From positions 50,967 through 114,966 of the forward strand of contig JBFMHF010000005.1 in assembly GCA_040752975.1 (NCBI GenBank): a DNA stretch of 64,000 nucleotides, read 5' to 3'. Positions 24,837-31,925 of the stretch are shown piece by piece. This DNA comes from JADLDB01 sp040752975 (GTDB lineage Bacteria > Myxococcota > Myxococcia > Myxococcales > Myxococcaceae). Under the pieces are notes generated by a model, which saw only the letters and a list, made by a program, of their open reading frames with translations, had not been told where the DNA came from and did not search any database. The translations under genes were made by a program, and so were the position numbers. Positions within the stretch are counted from its first letter, which is position 1. The number at the start of each line of letters is the position of its first letter.

Positions 24837-25871
24837 ATGCCTGGCGTGAAGACGATTCGTGACTTCCGTGCAGCCCTCGCGACCGCCTGGAAGGACAGGG
24901 CGCTCTCGCCTGCCGAGCAGACGAAGCTGAGCGCGATGGCCCGCGAGGTCCTCGACGGCTCCAGGTCCGCCGACGCCTTCCTCACCAACTCGGCGGCGCT
25001 GGTCCGTGACGTCTTCGCGGCACGGCAGCAGGCCAACGCGGCCGCCGAGCAGATGAGCCTCGCGGATCGCCAGGCCGAGGCGACCCTCAACGGCGGAGTC
25101 CCCACCACCCGCGCGTTCGACAACCTCTTCGGGAGCGGCGTCTCGTACGGGGTAGCGGAGAACGCCAGCCGCTTCTCGAAGGATCCGGAGCTGCTCAACC
25201 GCCTCGCCCGAAGCATGGTGCAGGCGCTGTCGGCGAGCGTGTCGGCCGAGCGGCCGGCCTCGGTGATGGACGCGCTGTTCTCCCTGCGCGGGCTGATCCC
25301 CGACCGCCTCGGACGCACGCCCGACGAATGGCTGGCGAGCTGGAAGGCCATCGCCAGCGCCGTCGAGGGCAGCCCCCTCGCCCGCGCGTACGTCGAGGCC
25401 CAGAAGTCAGGGGCGCAGGGTTTCTCCAGCCCCACCGCGGCCTCCTGGCTGCTGGTCAGCGCGCTCAAGGCCCTGCCCACGCAGGACTTCGTCTTTGGAT
25501 CCATCAAGACCCCCGAGCAGGCCGCGGCGCTGGTGAAGATCGCCGACACGCTCCTCGCACACCCGGGCAGTGAAGGCGGCAGCACCCTCTCGGCCGGAGA
25601 GATCCGCCAGCTGGCCCGCTTCGTCCGCCTGATGGGGTGGAACGGCGCCACCATCACCGGCTTCCCCATGGAGCACTTCTTCAAGTCCCTCGAGGCGAAC
25701 GCGAAGGCGCGCGGGTGGGACAAGGCCTACGAGGCGTCCGTCGCGAAGGGCGAGCTCAAGCCGGAGCGCTTCGGCGTCGACTACCCGGGCGACGAGCGCT
25801 TCCCCCCCACCTTCCGCGAACTCATCTCCCAGACCCGCCTCATCTACACCCAGCGCCGGGACGGGCGCTGA
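24837..25871 (+). CDS. all-helical protein of unknown function with N-terminal TxxE module
   Basis: 344 aa; ATG 24837. No known domain recognised. The N-terminal 75 residues (TIRDFRAALATAWKDRALSPAEQTKLSAMAREVLDGSRSADAFL) are similar in plan to the N-termini of the calpain-like and caspase-like proteins at 56413-60358: a short helix, 'L(S/T)xxE' capped helix, and a further helix ending in an A..(F/I)L segment. The rest is Ala/Leu-rich helices, then FGVDYPGDERFPPTFREL near the C-terminus. Soluble; no signal peptide. Confidence 0.7.
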   Translation: MPGVKTIRDFRAALATAWKDRALSPAEQTKLSAMAREVLDGSRSADAFLTNSAALVRDVFAARQQANAAAEQMSLADRQAEATLNGGVPTTRAFDNLFGSGVSYGVAENASRFSKDPELLNRLARSMVQALSASVSAERPASVMDALFSLRGLIPDRLGRTPDEWLASWKAIASAVEGSPLARAYVEAQKSGAQGFSSPTAASWLLVSALKALPTQDFVFGSIKTPEQAAALVKIADTLLAHPGSEGGSTLSAGEIRQLARFVRLMGWNGATITGFPMEHFFKSLEANAKARGWDKAYEASVAKGELKPERFGVDYPGDERFPPTFRELISQTRLIYTQRRDGR

Positions 25872-25889
25872 TCGACCAGGAGCCCCGCC

Positions 25890-26282
25890 ATGACTGCGTT
25901 CCGCCTCTCGAAGCTCAAGCCCGCACTCAAGAAGCTGCGCCCCGAGTACACGCGCGCCGATCGCAACGGCAAGCGCGACGGCTACCTGAACCAGGCCGAG
26001 GTCCGCGCCCAGGGGCAGCGCATCGACGACTCGGGCCGCACCGAGAAGGCGCTGGTGACCGTCTACAACTGGGCGAAGTCCGACTACTACGACGCGCGGG
26101 TGACGCCGGCCATCGCCCGGGCGTACCTGAACGAAGCGGCCGAGCTGATCGGGAGCTACGATCGCAACAAGGACGGGTTCCTCACCAGCAGCGAGCTGAA
26201 GGCCGCACGCAGGAACAAGACCGGCGCCGCGTTGATCGACTACGCCGAGGCGTTGGCGAGTGCGCCGACGACGCCGCGCTGA
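25890..26282 (+). CDS. small EF-hand-like calcium-binding protein
   Basis: 130 aa. Two EF-hand-like loops: ADRNGKRDGYLNQAE (about 23-37; Asp/Asn ligands at positions 1, 3 and 7, Glu at 12) and YDRNKDGFLTSSEL (about 90-103; canonical D-x-N-x-D-G and Glu12). No signal peptide, so cytoplasmic or exported by an unknown route. It closes the operon with the two preceding unknown proteins, implying a calcium-linked role for them. A downstream 123-base gap holds nothing I recognise. Confidence 0.8.
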   Translation: MTAFRLSKLKPALKKLRPEYTRADRNGKRDGYLNQAEVRAQGQRIDDSGRTEKALVTVYNWAKSDYYDARVTPAIARAYLNEAAELIGSYDRNKDGFLTSSELKAARRNKTGAALIDYAEALASAPTTPR

Positions 26283-26405
26283 CCCTCCTCCCCTCTGCCT
26301 GACGTTGGCTCGCCTGCGTCGCGGGGCCGCTGGCGTCCCGGGCCGACTGCGACGAGCTCCCGCGGCAAGGAGCGCACCGCTCCCCCGATGGGAGAGGGAG
26401 CACGG

Positions 26406-28484
26406 TCAGCCGGCCTTCTCCACGCGCGGCGCGCTCTGTGGCGGAGCATCACGCCGGCGCGACTCCTTCTCTTTGTAGCGGCGGATTGCGCCCGAGAGGA
26501 TCTCGCCGATCAGCGTGTGGTAGTCCATGCCCTCGCCCTGGGCGATCAGCACGAGATCGCTCCAGCCCGGCGTCAGCCCCGGCAGCGGGTTGCACTCGAG
26601 GAAGAAGAGCCGCCCCGTCTCGTCCATCCGGAAGTCGATGCGCGCCACGTCGCGGCAGCCCAGCGCCATGAAGGCCCCCCGCGCCGCCGCCCGCAGGCGC
26701 TCGAGCTGCGAGGGCTCCAGCTTCGCCGGCGCCTCGTAACGGATGCGATCGTTCGCTTCGAGCTTGTCCTCGAACTTGTAGATCGGCGTCGAGTCGCTCT
26801 TGTCGGTGAAGACGATCTCCATCGGCGGCAGCACCTCGGGCCGGCGCTCTCCCAACAGCCCGACGGTGAACTCCCGCCCGCCGATGTACTCCTCGATCAG
26901 CGCGGGCTGCTTGTAGCGGTCCACCATCTCCTTGACGACCTCGCGCAGCTCGGCCTCGGTGGTGCACACGCTCTTCGACACCACGCCCTTGGAAGAGCCC
27001 TCGGCCACCGGCTTCACCATCAGCGGCCAGCGGGAGAACTGCTTGTCGAGGCGCTCCCGACCGGTCGTCATCAGCTGGAAGTTGGGCGTGTCGATGCCGG
27101 CCGCGCGCACCACCTTCTTGGCGAGCGCCTTGTCCAGCGCGAGCGACAGGGTGGCGGGATCCGAGCCGGTGTACGGGATGTCGAGAAGCTCGAGCAGCGC
27201 CGGCACCTGGCTCTCGCGGTTCCGGCCGCGGAAGCCCTCGGCGATGTTGAAGACGATGTCGACCTGCGTGGTGGCCAGCACCATCGGCAGCTCGGGCGTG
27301 GCCTCGAGATCGACCACCTCGTGCCCGTGGCTGGCGATCGCCTCGCGAATGGCCTGGAGCGTCGACGGCGAGTCGTACTCGGCCTCGCTGTCCTCCGCGC
27401 CGTCGGCGGTCGGCTTGATGCGCTTCACGTTGAAGGTGAAACCCACCTTGAGCGGGCCGCGACGCGTGGGGCGAGACAGGCCGCGCGGCTTGTCCTTCAC
27501 CTTGAAGCGCCGCGCCGCCGACTGGATCACCGCGTCCAGCACCCCGTCGAAGTGCAGCCCGTCGAGCGCCGCCGACGCGTAGATCCCCGCACCCTGCTGC
27601 AGCGACGGCAGCGCGTTGATCTCGAGGAAGTACGGGACGCCCGCGTCGGACAACCGGAAGTCGATGCGCCCCAGATCCTTGCAGTCCAGCTTCTGGAAGA
27701 TCGCCCGCGACACCTTCCGCAGCTTGTCCGACATCTCCTGGCTCACGCTGGCGGGCGCCCGCACCGAGACCTGATCGTCCATCCGCGTCTTCAGCTCGTA
27801 GTCGTAGATCGCGTAGCGCCGCGCGCCAGCGGCCGGGGCCGCGAACTCGTACTCCACCGGCGCCAGCACCCCGCCGAAGTCGTTGTCCACCGACTCGAGG
27901 AAGGGCACCGCGAGATCCCGCCCGCTGATGAACTCCTCCACCAGCACGCCGGCCGGGTAACGCGCGAGCGCCTGCTGCACCTTCATGCGCAGCGCGTCCA
28001 CGCTCTCGGCCACCGAGTCCTGGCTGATGCCCTTGGAAGAGCCCTCGAAGTTCGGCTTCACGATCACCGGGAAGTGGAGATCGTCCGGGTGGAGATCGGA
28101 CAGCTTCTCGATGAACTGCCAGCCCGGGGTGCGCACGCCCTCTTCCCGCAGGATCAGCTTCGTGAGCTGCTTGTCGAGCGTGAGCGCCAGGGCGTACGCG
28201 TCGGAGCCCGTGTACGGGAAGCCCAGCTCGTCGAAGAGCGCCGGGAAGAAGGCCTCGCGGAACCGGCCTCGACGGCCCTCGGCGGTGTTGAAGATCAGAT
28301 CCGGCGAGAAGGCCTCCAGGCGCGCGACGGTGCGGGAAGCGGGGCCCGACACCTCCATGCGCTCGACCCGGTGGCCGAGGCGCTCGATGGCGGCGGCGAG
28401 CGCGTTCACCGTCTCTTCGGTGTCGAACTCGGCTTCTTCTTCGTTGTCCGACAGCTTCAGGTTGTGGGTGAGCGCGATGCGCAT
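26406..28484 (-). CDS. tandem D-alanine-D-alanine-ligase-like double ATP-grasp protein
   Basis: 692 aa consisting of two complete Ddl-like ATP-grasp units in series: unit 1 about 1-310 (IFNTAEGRRGR, PYTGSDAYALALTLDK, FPVIVKPNFEGSSKGI, GRIDFRLSDAGVPYFLEINALPSL) and unit 2 about 345-665 (VFNIAEGFRGR, PYTGSDPATLSLALDK, PLMVKPVAEGSSKGV, ARIDFRMDETGRLFFLECNPLPGL). Each keeps the omega-loop Gly-Ser-Ser-Lys-Gly and the metal-binding Asp/Glu/Asn residues, so both sites look active. True Ddl is about 310-360 aa with a single unit; this may ligate two peptide bonds or be a non-cell-wall carboxylate-amine ligase. Last gene of a four-gene minus-strand run. Confidence 0.88.
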   Translation of the reverse strand: MRIALTHNLKLSDNEEEAEFDTEETVNALAAAIERLGHRVERMEVSGPASRTVARLEAFSPDLIFNTAEGRRGRFREAFFPALFDELGFPYTGSDAYALALTLDKQLTKLILREEGVRTPGWQFIEKLSDLHPDDLHFPVIVKPNFEGSSKGISQDSVAESVDALRMKVQQALARYPAGVLVEEFISGRDLAVPFLESVDNDFGGVLAPVEYEFAAPAAGARRYAIYDYELKTRMDDQVSVRAPASVSQEMSDKLRKVSRAIFQKLDCKDLGRIDFRLSDAGVPYFLEINALPSLQQGAGIYASAALDGLHFDGVLDAVIQSAARRFKVKDKPRGLSRPTRRGPLKVGFTFNVKRIKPTADGAEDSEAEYDSPSTLQAIREAIASHGHEVVDLEATPELPMVLATTQVDIVFNIAEGFRGRNRESQVPALLELLDIPYTGSDPATLSLALDKALAKKVVRAAGIDTPNFQLMTTGRERLDKQFSRWPLMVKPVAEGSSKGVVSKSVCTTEAELREVVKEMVDRYKQPALIEEYIGGREFTVGLLGERRPEVLPPMEIVFTDKSDSTPIYKFEDKLEANDRIRYEAPAKLEPSQLERLRAAARGAFMALGCRDVARIDFRMDETGRLFFLECNPLPGLTPGWSDLVLIAQGEGMDYHTLIGEILSGAIRRYKEKESRRRDAPPQSAPRVEKAG

Positions 28485-28493
28485 GGATCCTCT

Positions 28494-29054
28494 TCAGTCG
28501 GGCGTGTCGCGGTGCTGCACGCGCAGGCGGGCCGACGCGCGGGCCTCGTCACGCGGAGAGACGTACTGCGGTTGGTTGGCGACCACCTTGCCGTCGATCA
28601 CCTGCGTCTGCGCCCAGGCGTCGCCGAGCCGCACCCCGTCGGGGTCCCGCCAGCACCGCACGGCCTCGATGCCGCCGATCACCACGGTGCCCGCGATGAA
28701 GGCCTTGAGGCCGAGCTCGGGCATCATGGAGAGGATGATCACCAGGCCGAAGGGCGCGTTGCGCAGCACGCTGTCGCGGTGGCGGGCGCCGGCGCCGGTG
28801 GGCAGGTAGATCACCTTCACGCCGAAAAGCTTCTTGCCCACGCTCTGGCCCTGCAGCATCCCGTCGGCGAAGAGCAGGTAGAGCAGCGCGATGACGATGC
28901 CCGCGGGCCCGGTGGAGACGTACAGGACCCACGCCACCACGAGATCGACCAGGCGCGCGCCTCCGCGCAAGAGCAACGACGCCTTGGGGTACTTCGGCCC
29001 CGGCTCCTCGGAGCCCACCACCCGCAGCCCGCCCCTGGACGTGGCGGAGCTCAC
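28494..29054 (-). CDS. RDD-domain membrane protein
   Basis: 186 aa. The RDD signature is present as RGGARLVDLVV (Arg-Asp) and QSVGKKLFGVKV, with about three transmembrane helices (VAWVLYVSTGPAGIVIALLYLLF, FGLVIILSMMP, FIAGTVVIGGIEAV). RDD proteins are small integral membrane proteins, some linked to sodium/proton exchange; role here unknown. GTG 29054 overlaps the TGA of the upstream gene (GTGA), and the ATP-grasp gene follows after nine bases. Confidence 0.85.
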   Translation of the reverse strand: MSSATSRGGLRVVGSEEPGPKYPKASLLLRGGARLVDLVVAWVLYVSTGPAGIVIALLYLLFADGMLQGQSVGKKLFGVKVIYLPTGAGARHRDSVLRNAPFGLVIILSMMPELGLKAFIAGTVVIGGIEAVRCWRDPDGVRLGDAWAQTQVIDGKVVANQPQYVSPRDEARASARLRVQHRDTPD

Positions 29055-29539
29055 GACTCCCCGTCCCCGTCGAACGTCTTGTCGGGATCGATCAGGCGGA
29101 GGATCTCGTCTTGATCCTCCTCGCCGGCCAGCGCGCGCAGCCGGGCCCAGGGATCGAGCGCAGGCGCCGCGGCGGGCTCCTTCGCGATGCGCCGGAGGTG
29201 CGCTTCGGCGTCGGCCTGGGCGCGGAAGCGGTGCTCCTCGGGCGCGGGCTCGTGCGCCGCCCCGCTCTCGAGGCTCTCCGTCAGCGGCGGGCCTTCGCGG
29301 GTGAAGAAGACGAAGGCCATCGACGGCCGCTTGGAGGACTCGCGCATCGCGAACTGCACGCCGTCAAACACCCAACCGCGCGGCACCCACTCGTTGAGCA
29401 CGCGCTCCAGGGCGCCTTCGTCGACATTGGACAGCTCCACCACCTTGTAGTGCAGCGCCCGCCGCGCGCTCGCCTCGTCCGTCCGGGCAGGCCGGGGGCG
29501 CGGGGCGCTCTTCTTCGGGGACCGGCGGGGGCGAGCCAT
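29051..29539 (-). CDS. DUF4177-like small protein with basic N-terminus
   Basis: 162 aa from ATG 29539 (GCGAGA upstream; the open frame extends to 29578 but without a better signal). A basic, Pro/Arg-rich leader (about 1-25) precedes LHYKVVELSNVDEGALERVLNEWVPRGWVFDGVQFAMRE, which matches the short DUF4177 pattern YKVVEL...LNE.G..GW. An acidic C-terminal helical tail follows. Function of the family is unknown. Coupled to the RDD gene by a four-base overlap. Confidence 0.72.
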   Translation of the reverse strand: MARPRRSPKKSAPRPRPARTDEASARRALHYKVVELSNVDEGALERVLNEWVPRGWVFDGVQFAMRESSKRPSMAFVFFTREGPPLTESLESGAAHEPAPEEHRFRAQADAEAHLRRIAKEPAAAPALDPWARLRALAGEEDQDEILRLIDPDKTFDGDGES

Positions 29540-29584
29540 CGCGTGGGGGATCTCGCCTGAGCCGGGGGAAAGGATCAACTGCGC

Positions 29585-30787
29585 TCACCACACGCCGCGG
29601 TAGCGCTTGTCCTGCGACGGCGCCTCCCAGGCCTGCGTGCTCGTGTCGGCCGCTTCCGCCCACAGGAGGCTCACCACCGTCTTCGCGCCGATCGCCGCCA
29701 GTCCGCCGAGGACGTAGGGCACCGGGCTCTGCGTGAAGTTCGCGCCCAGCACCAGGCCGGAGACGAGCAGCACCAACCCACCTGCCCCCAGGCCGAAGAG
29801 GTTGGCGCGCATGATCTGCGTGGTGGACGGGTTGAAGCGCAGCGTGGCCAGCGCCATCGCGCCCGCGCCGATCGCCGGGGTGATCATCAACGCGTCGAAG
29901 CCGCCACGACTGACGCTGCCTCCGCCGGACGTGGCGATGATGGCGAGGATGAGGCCCGTGTAGATGGCCGCCCACACGCCGCCGGAGACGATCAGCACGC
30001 CCTTGTTCATCGCGAGATCGCCGCCGCCGACGATGGTGGTGAGCCACGCGGCGATGGAGTTGCCGATCACCACCGTCCAGGCGACGGCCGCCGGATCCTG
30101 GCCCCTGGTGATGGCGTCGGTGATGCCGCCGAGGAAGGCGCCGCCGAAGAAGGAGTTGATGATGCCGAAGTTGGCCGTCCGGTGGCTGATCCAGTGGTTG
30201 AACTGCCACCAGGCAGCGGCGCCAAAGCCGAGGCCGGCGCCGAGGAGGCTGCCCGCCAGGTACGCCACGCGCGCGTCCTGGCCGGTCCACTTCTGCGCGT
30301 CCTTGGTGCACATCATCGGATCCTGCCCCACGCACTCTGCGTCGAGGATGCGGGGGATCATCTGCGTGGCCAGCACGCCCAGGCCCGTCATCAGCGAGTG
30401 GTGGAGCAGGAAGGTGAGGCTGCCGGGCCCGGACAGGAAGGCGCCTTCGCGCGGGTGCCCGTCGATCATCGCGCCCGGGCCGGGGGGCGGGGCCTGCCTG
30501 GGTTGTTCGTCGAGCTGCTCGGGCGGAGGAGGAGGCGGCGGCGTGGCCTCGATGGTCCGCGGGCCCCCGGTGTCGGGCACCGGCTCGGGTGGCGGCGCGT
30601 CGGGCGTCCCTTCGGCGGGCGGCGTCGGCGGGGGATCCGCCGGCAACACCACGGTCTTCGGCGTGAGGTCGGGCGTCTCCTGGACTCCGGCGTCCGTCCC
30701 CGGCCAGGGGATGTCCACCACCCGCTCGTTCTGCGCGTACGCCACCGACGACAGCAGCAAGAGCCCCGCTCCCACGAATCGCAGCAT
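29585..30787 (-). CDS. membrane protein with Pro-rich periplasmic N-region, unknown function
   Basis: 400 aa. ATG 30787 gives a signal peptide (LRFVGAGLLLLSSVAYAQ), then a Pro-rich linker (about 35-110) and seven or so transmembrane helices (for example FLLHHSLMTGLGVLATQMI, AAAWWQFNHWISH, GVWAAIYTGLILAIIA, LVLLVSGLVLGANF). Histidines at HH and NHW-ISHR in or near helices could bind metal or quinone, but no known family is evident. Starts upstream at 30829 are possible but lengthen the N-region beyond a normal signal peptide and run into the divergent gene. Confidence 0.7.
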   Translation of the reverse strand: MLRFVGAGLLLLSSVAYAQNERVVDIPWPGTDAGVQETPDLTPKTVVLPADPPPTPPAEGTPDAPPPEPVPDTGGPRTIEATPPPPPPPEQLDEQPRQAPPPGPGAMIDGHPREGAFLSGPGSLTFLLHHSLMTGLGVLATQMIPRILDAECVGQDPMMCTKDAQKWTGQDARVAYLAGSLLGAGLGFGAAAWWQFNHWISHRTANFGIINSFFGGAFLGGITDAITRGQDPAAVAWTVVIGNSIAAWLTTIVGGGDLAMNKGVLIVSGGVWAAIYTGLILAIIATSGGGSVSRGGFDALMITPAIGAGAMALATLRFNPSTTQIMRANLFGLGAGGLVLLVSGLVLGANFTQSPVPYVLGGLAAIGAKTVVSLLWAEAADTSTQAWEAPSQDKRYRGVW

Positions 30788-30827
30788 GGTGGTGTGAAAC
30801 ATACCTCGCTTCGGGTACTCGTCAGCC

Positions 30828-31337
30828 ATGGCGATTCAACCGGTGGGCCCGCTGACACCTGTCGTGAAGGCCTCGGCCTTCGTCCACCCGGGGGCCTGGG
30901 TGCTGGGCGACGTGCACCTCGGCGAGGAGGCGTCGGTGTGGCCCACGGCGGTGCTGCGGGGGGACGTGGGGCGGATCTTTGTCGGCGCGCGCACCAACCT
31001 GCAGGACGGGACGATCGCCCACGCGACGACGGGCGTGTCCACCACGACGATCGGCGAGGAGTGCACCGTCGGCCACCGCGTCATCCTCCACGGGTGCACG
31101 GTGGGGAACCGGTGCCTCATCGGCATGGGGGCCGTCGTCATGGACAACGTGGTGCTGGGTGACGAGTGCTTCGTGGCCGCCGGCGCGTTGATCCCCCCGG
31201 GGAAGGTGTTCGAGCCGAAGAGCTTCATCCTGGGATCTCCGGGGAAGCGCGTGCGGGAAGTGAACGCGGAAGAGCTGGCAATGATGGCCCGAGGCTGGAA
31301 GGGGTACGTCGAGCTCGCGAAGCGGCACCGCGGGTAG
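30828..31337 (+). CDS. gamma-carbonic-anhydrase-family hexapeptide-repeat protein
   Basis: 169 aa left-handed beta-helix trimer of the CaiE/PaaY/YrdA group. Hexapeptide repeats run from about 15 to 140 (AWVLGDVHLGEEASVWPTAVLRGDVGRIFVGA...). All three zinc-ligand histidines are present: IAHAT and GHRVILHGC. Carbonic anhydrase activity is known for some members, while YrdA-type relatives are inactive, so activity is plausible but unproven. ATG 30828 is 40 bases from the divergent membrane-protein start. Confidence 0.9.
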   Translation: MAIQPVGPLTPVVKASAFVHPGAWVLGDVHLGEEASVWPTAVLRGDVGRIFVGARTNLQDGTIAHATTGVSTTTIGEECTVGHRVILHGCTVGNRCLIGMGAVVMDNVVLGDECFVAAGALIPPGKVFEPKSFILGSPGKRVREVNAEELAMMARGWKGYVELAKRHRG

Positions 31338-31354
31338 CGTCGTCCCCGATGGGC

Positions 31355-31897
31355 TCACTTCTTCGCCGCGTCCTCCCGGTAGATGTCCGCGAGCGCGTGC
31401 GCCCGCTCCACCTCGTCGCGCGCGGCGTCCAGCTTCAACACCCGCTCGAGCTGCGCCGCCTGCGCGCGCATCGCCTCGGAGACCGCCACGCCGGCCGACA
31501 GCCGCGCCTTCGCCGAGAGCCGCTCGTCCTGCAGCTCCGCCACCTGCCGGCCGAGGTCCTCCGCCGTCTCCTTGAGCAGCTGCGCGTCGCCCATCGTCCG
31601 CGCGAGCGCCTCCTTCGTCTCGTCCAGGCGACGCGCGGCGTCCTGCCTGTCCTTCTCCAGCGTGGCCTGCGCCTTCGCGTCGTCCGCCCGCCGGGCCTCC
31701 AACAGGCGCGCGTCGAGCTCCTCGAGCCGCCGGCGGTACTTCGCCTCGTCGCGACTCAGCTCACCCTTGAGCGCCAGCAGCGTGGCCGCGGAGCGCCGCA
31801 CCTCGCCCGCCTGCCGCTCCAGCGAGGCGATCACCGAGTCGAAGACCGCCAGCGGATCCTCGGGCTTCTTCGGCGGCTTCTTCTTGAAGAATCCCAC
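31355..31897 (-). CDS. PspA/IM30-like coiled-coil protein
   Basis: 180 aa, almost entirely helical: a basic head MGFFKKKPPKKPEDPLAV, then a continuous coiled coil (about 20-175) with Glu/Arg/Ala heptads. The pattern and length suggest a PspA/Vipp1-like membrane-maintenance protein or a simpler coiled-coil scaffold; the conserved PspA residues cannot be confirmed by eye. Located 28 bases downstream of the VWA gene on the same strand, so it may be part of that operon. Confidence 0.6.
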   Translation of the reverse strand: MGFFKKKPPKKPEDPLAVFDSVIASLERQAGEVRRSAATLLALKGELSRDEAKYRRRLEELDARLLEARRADDAKAQATLEKDRQDAARRLDETKEALARTMGDAQLLKETAEDLGRQVAELQDERLSAKARLSAGVAVSEAMRAQAAQLERVLKLDAARDEVERAHALADIYREDAAKK

Positions 31898-31925
31898 GGC
31901 GAGGGCGAACTGTAGTCCAAAGCGG

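Noticed and set aside
26388..29114. A 908-codon plus-strand open frame
   Set aside because: Antisense shadow of the tandem ATP-grasp gene; composition dominated by Arg, His and Gln.
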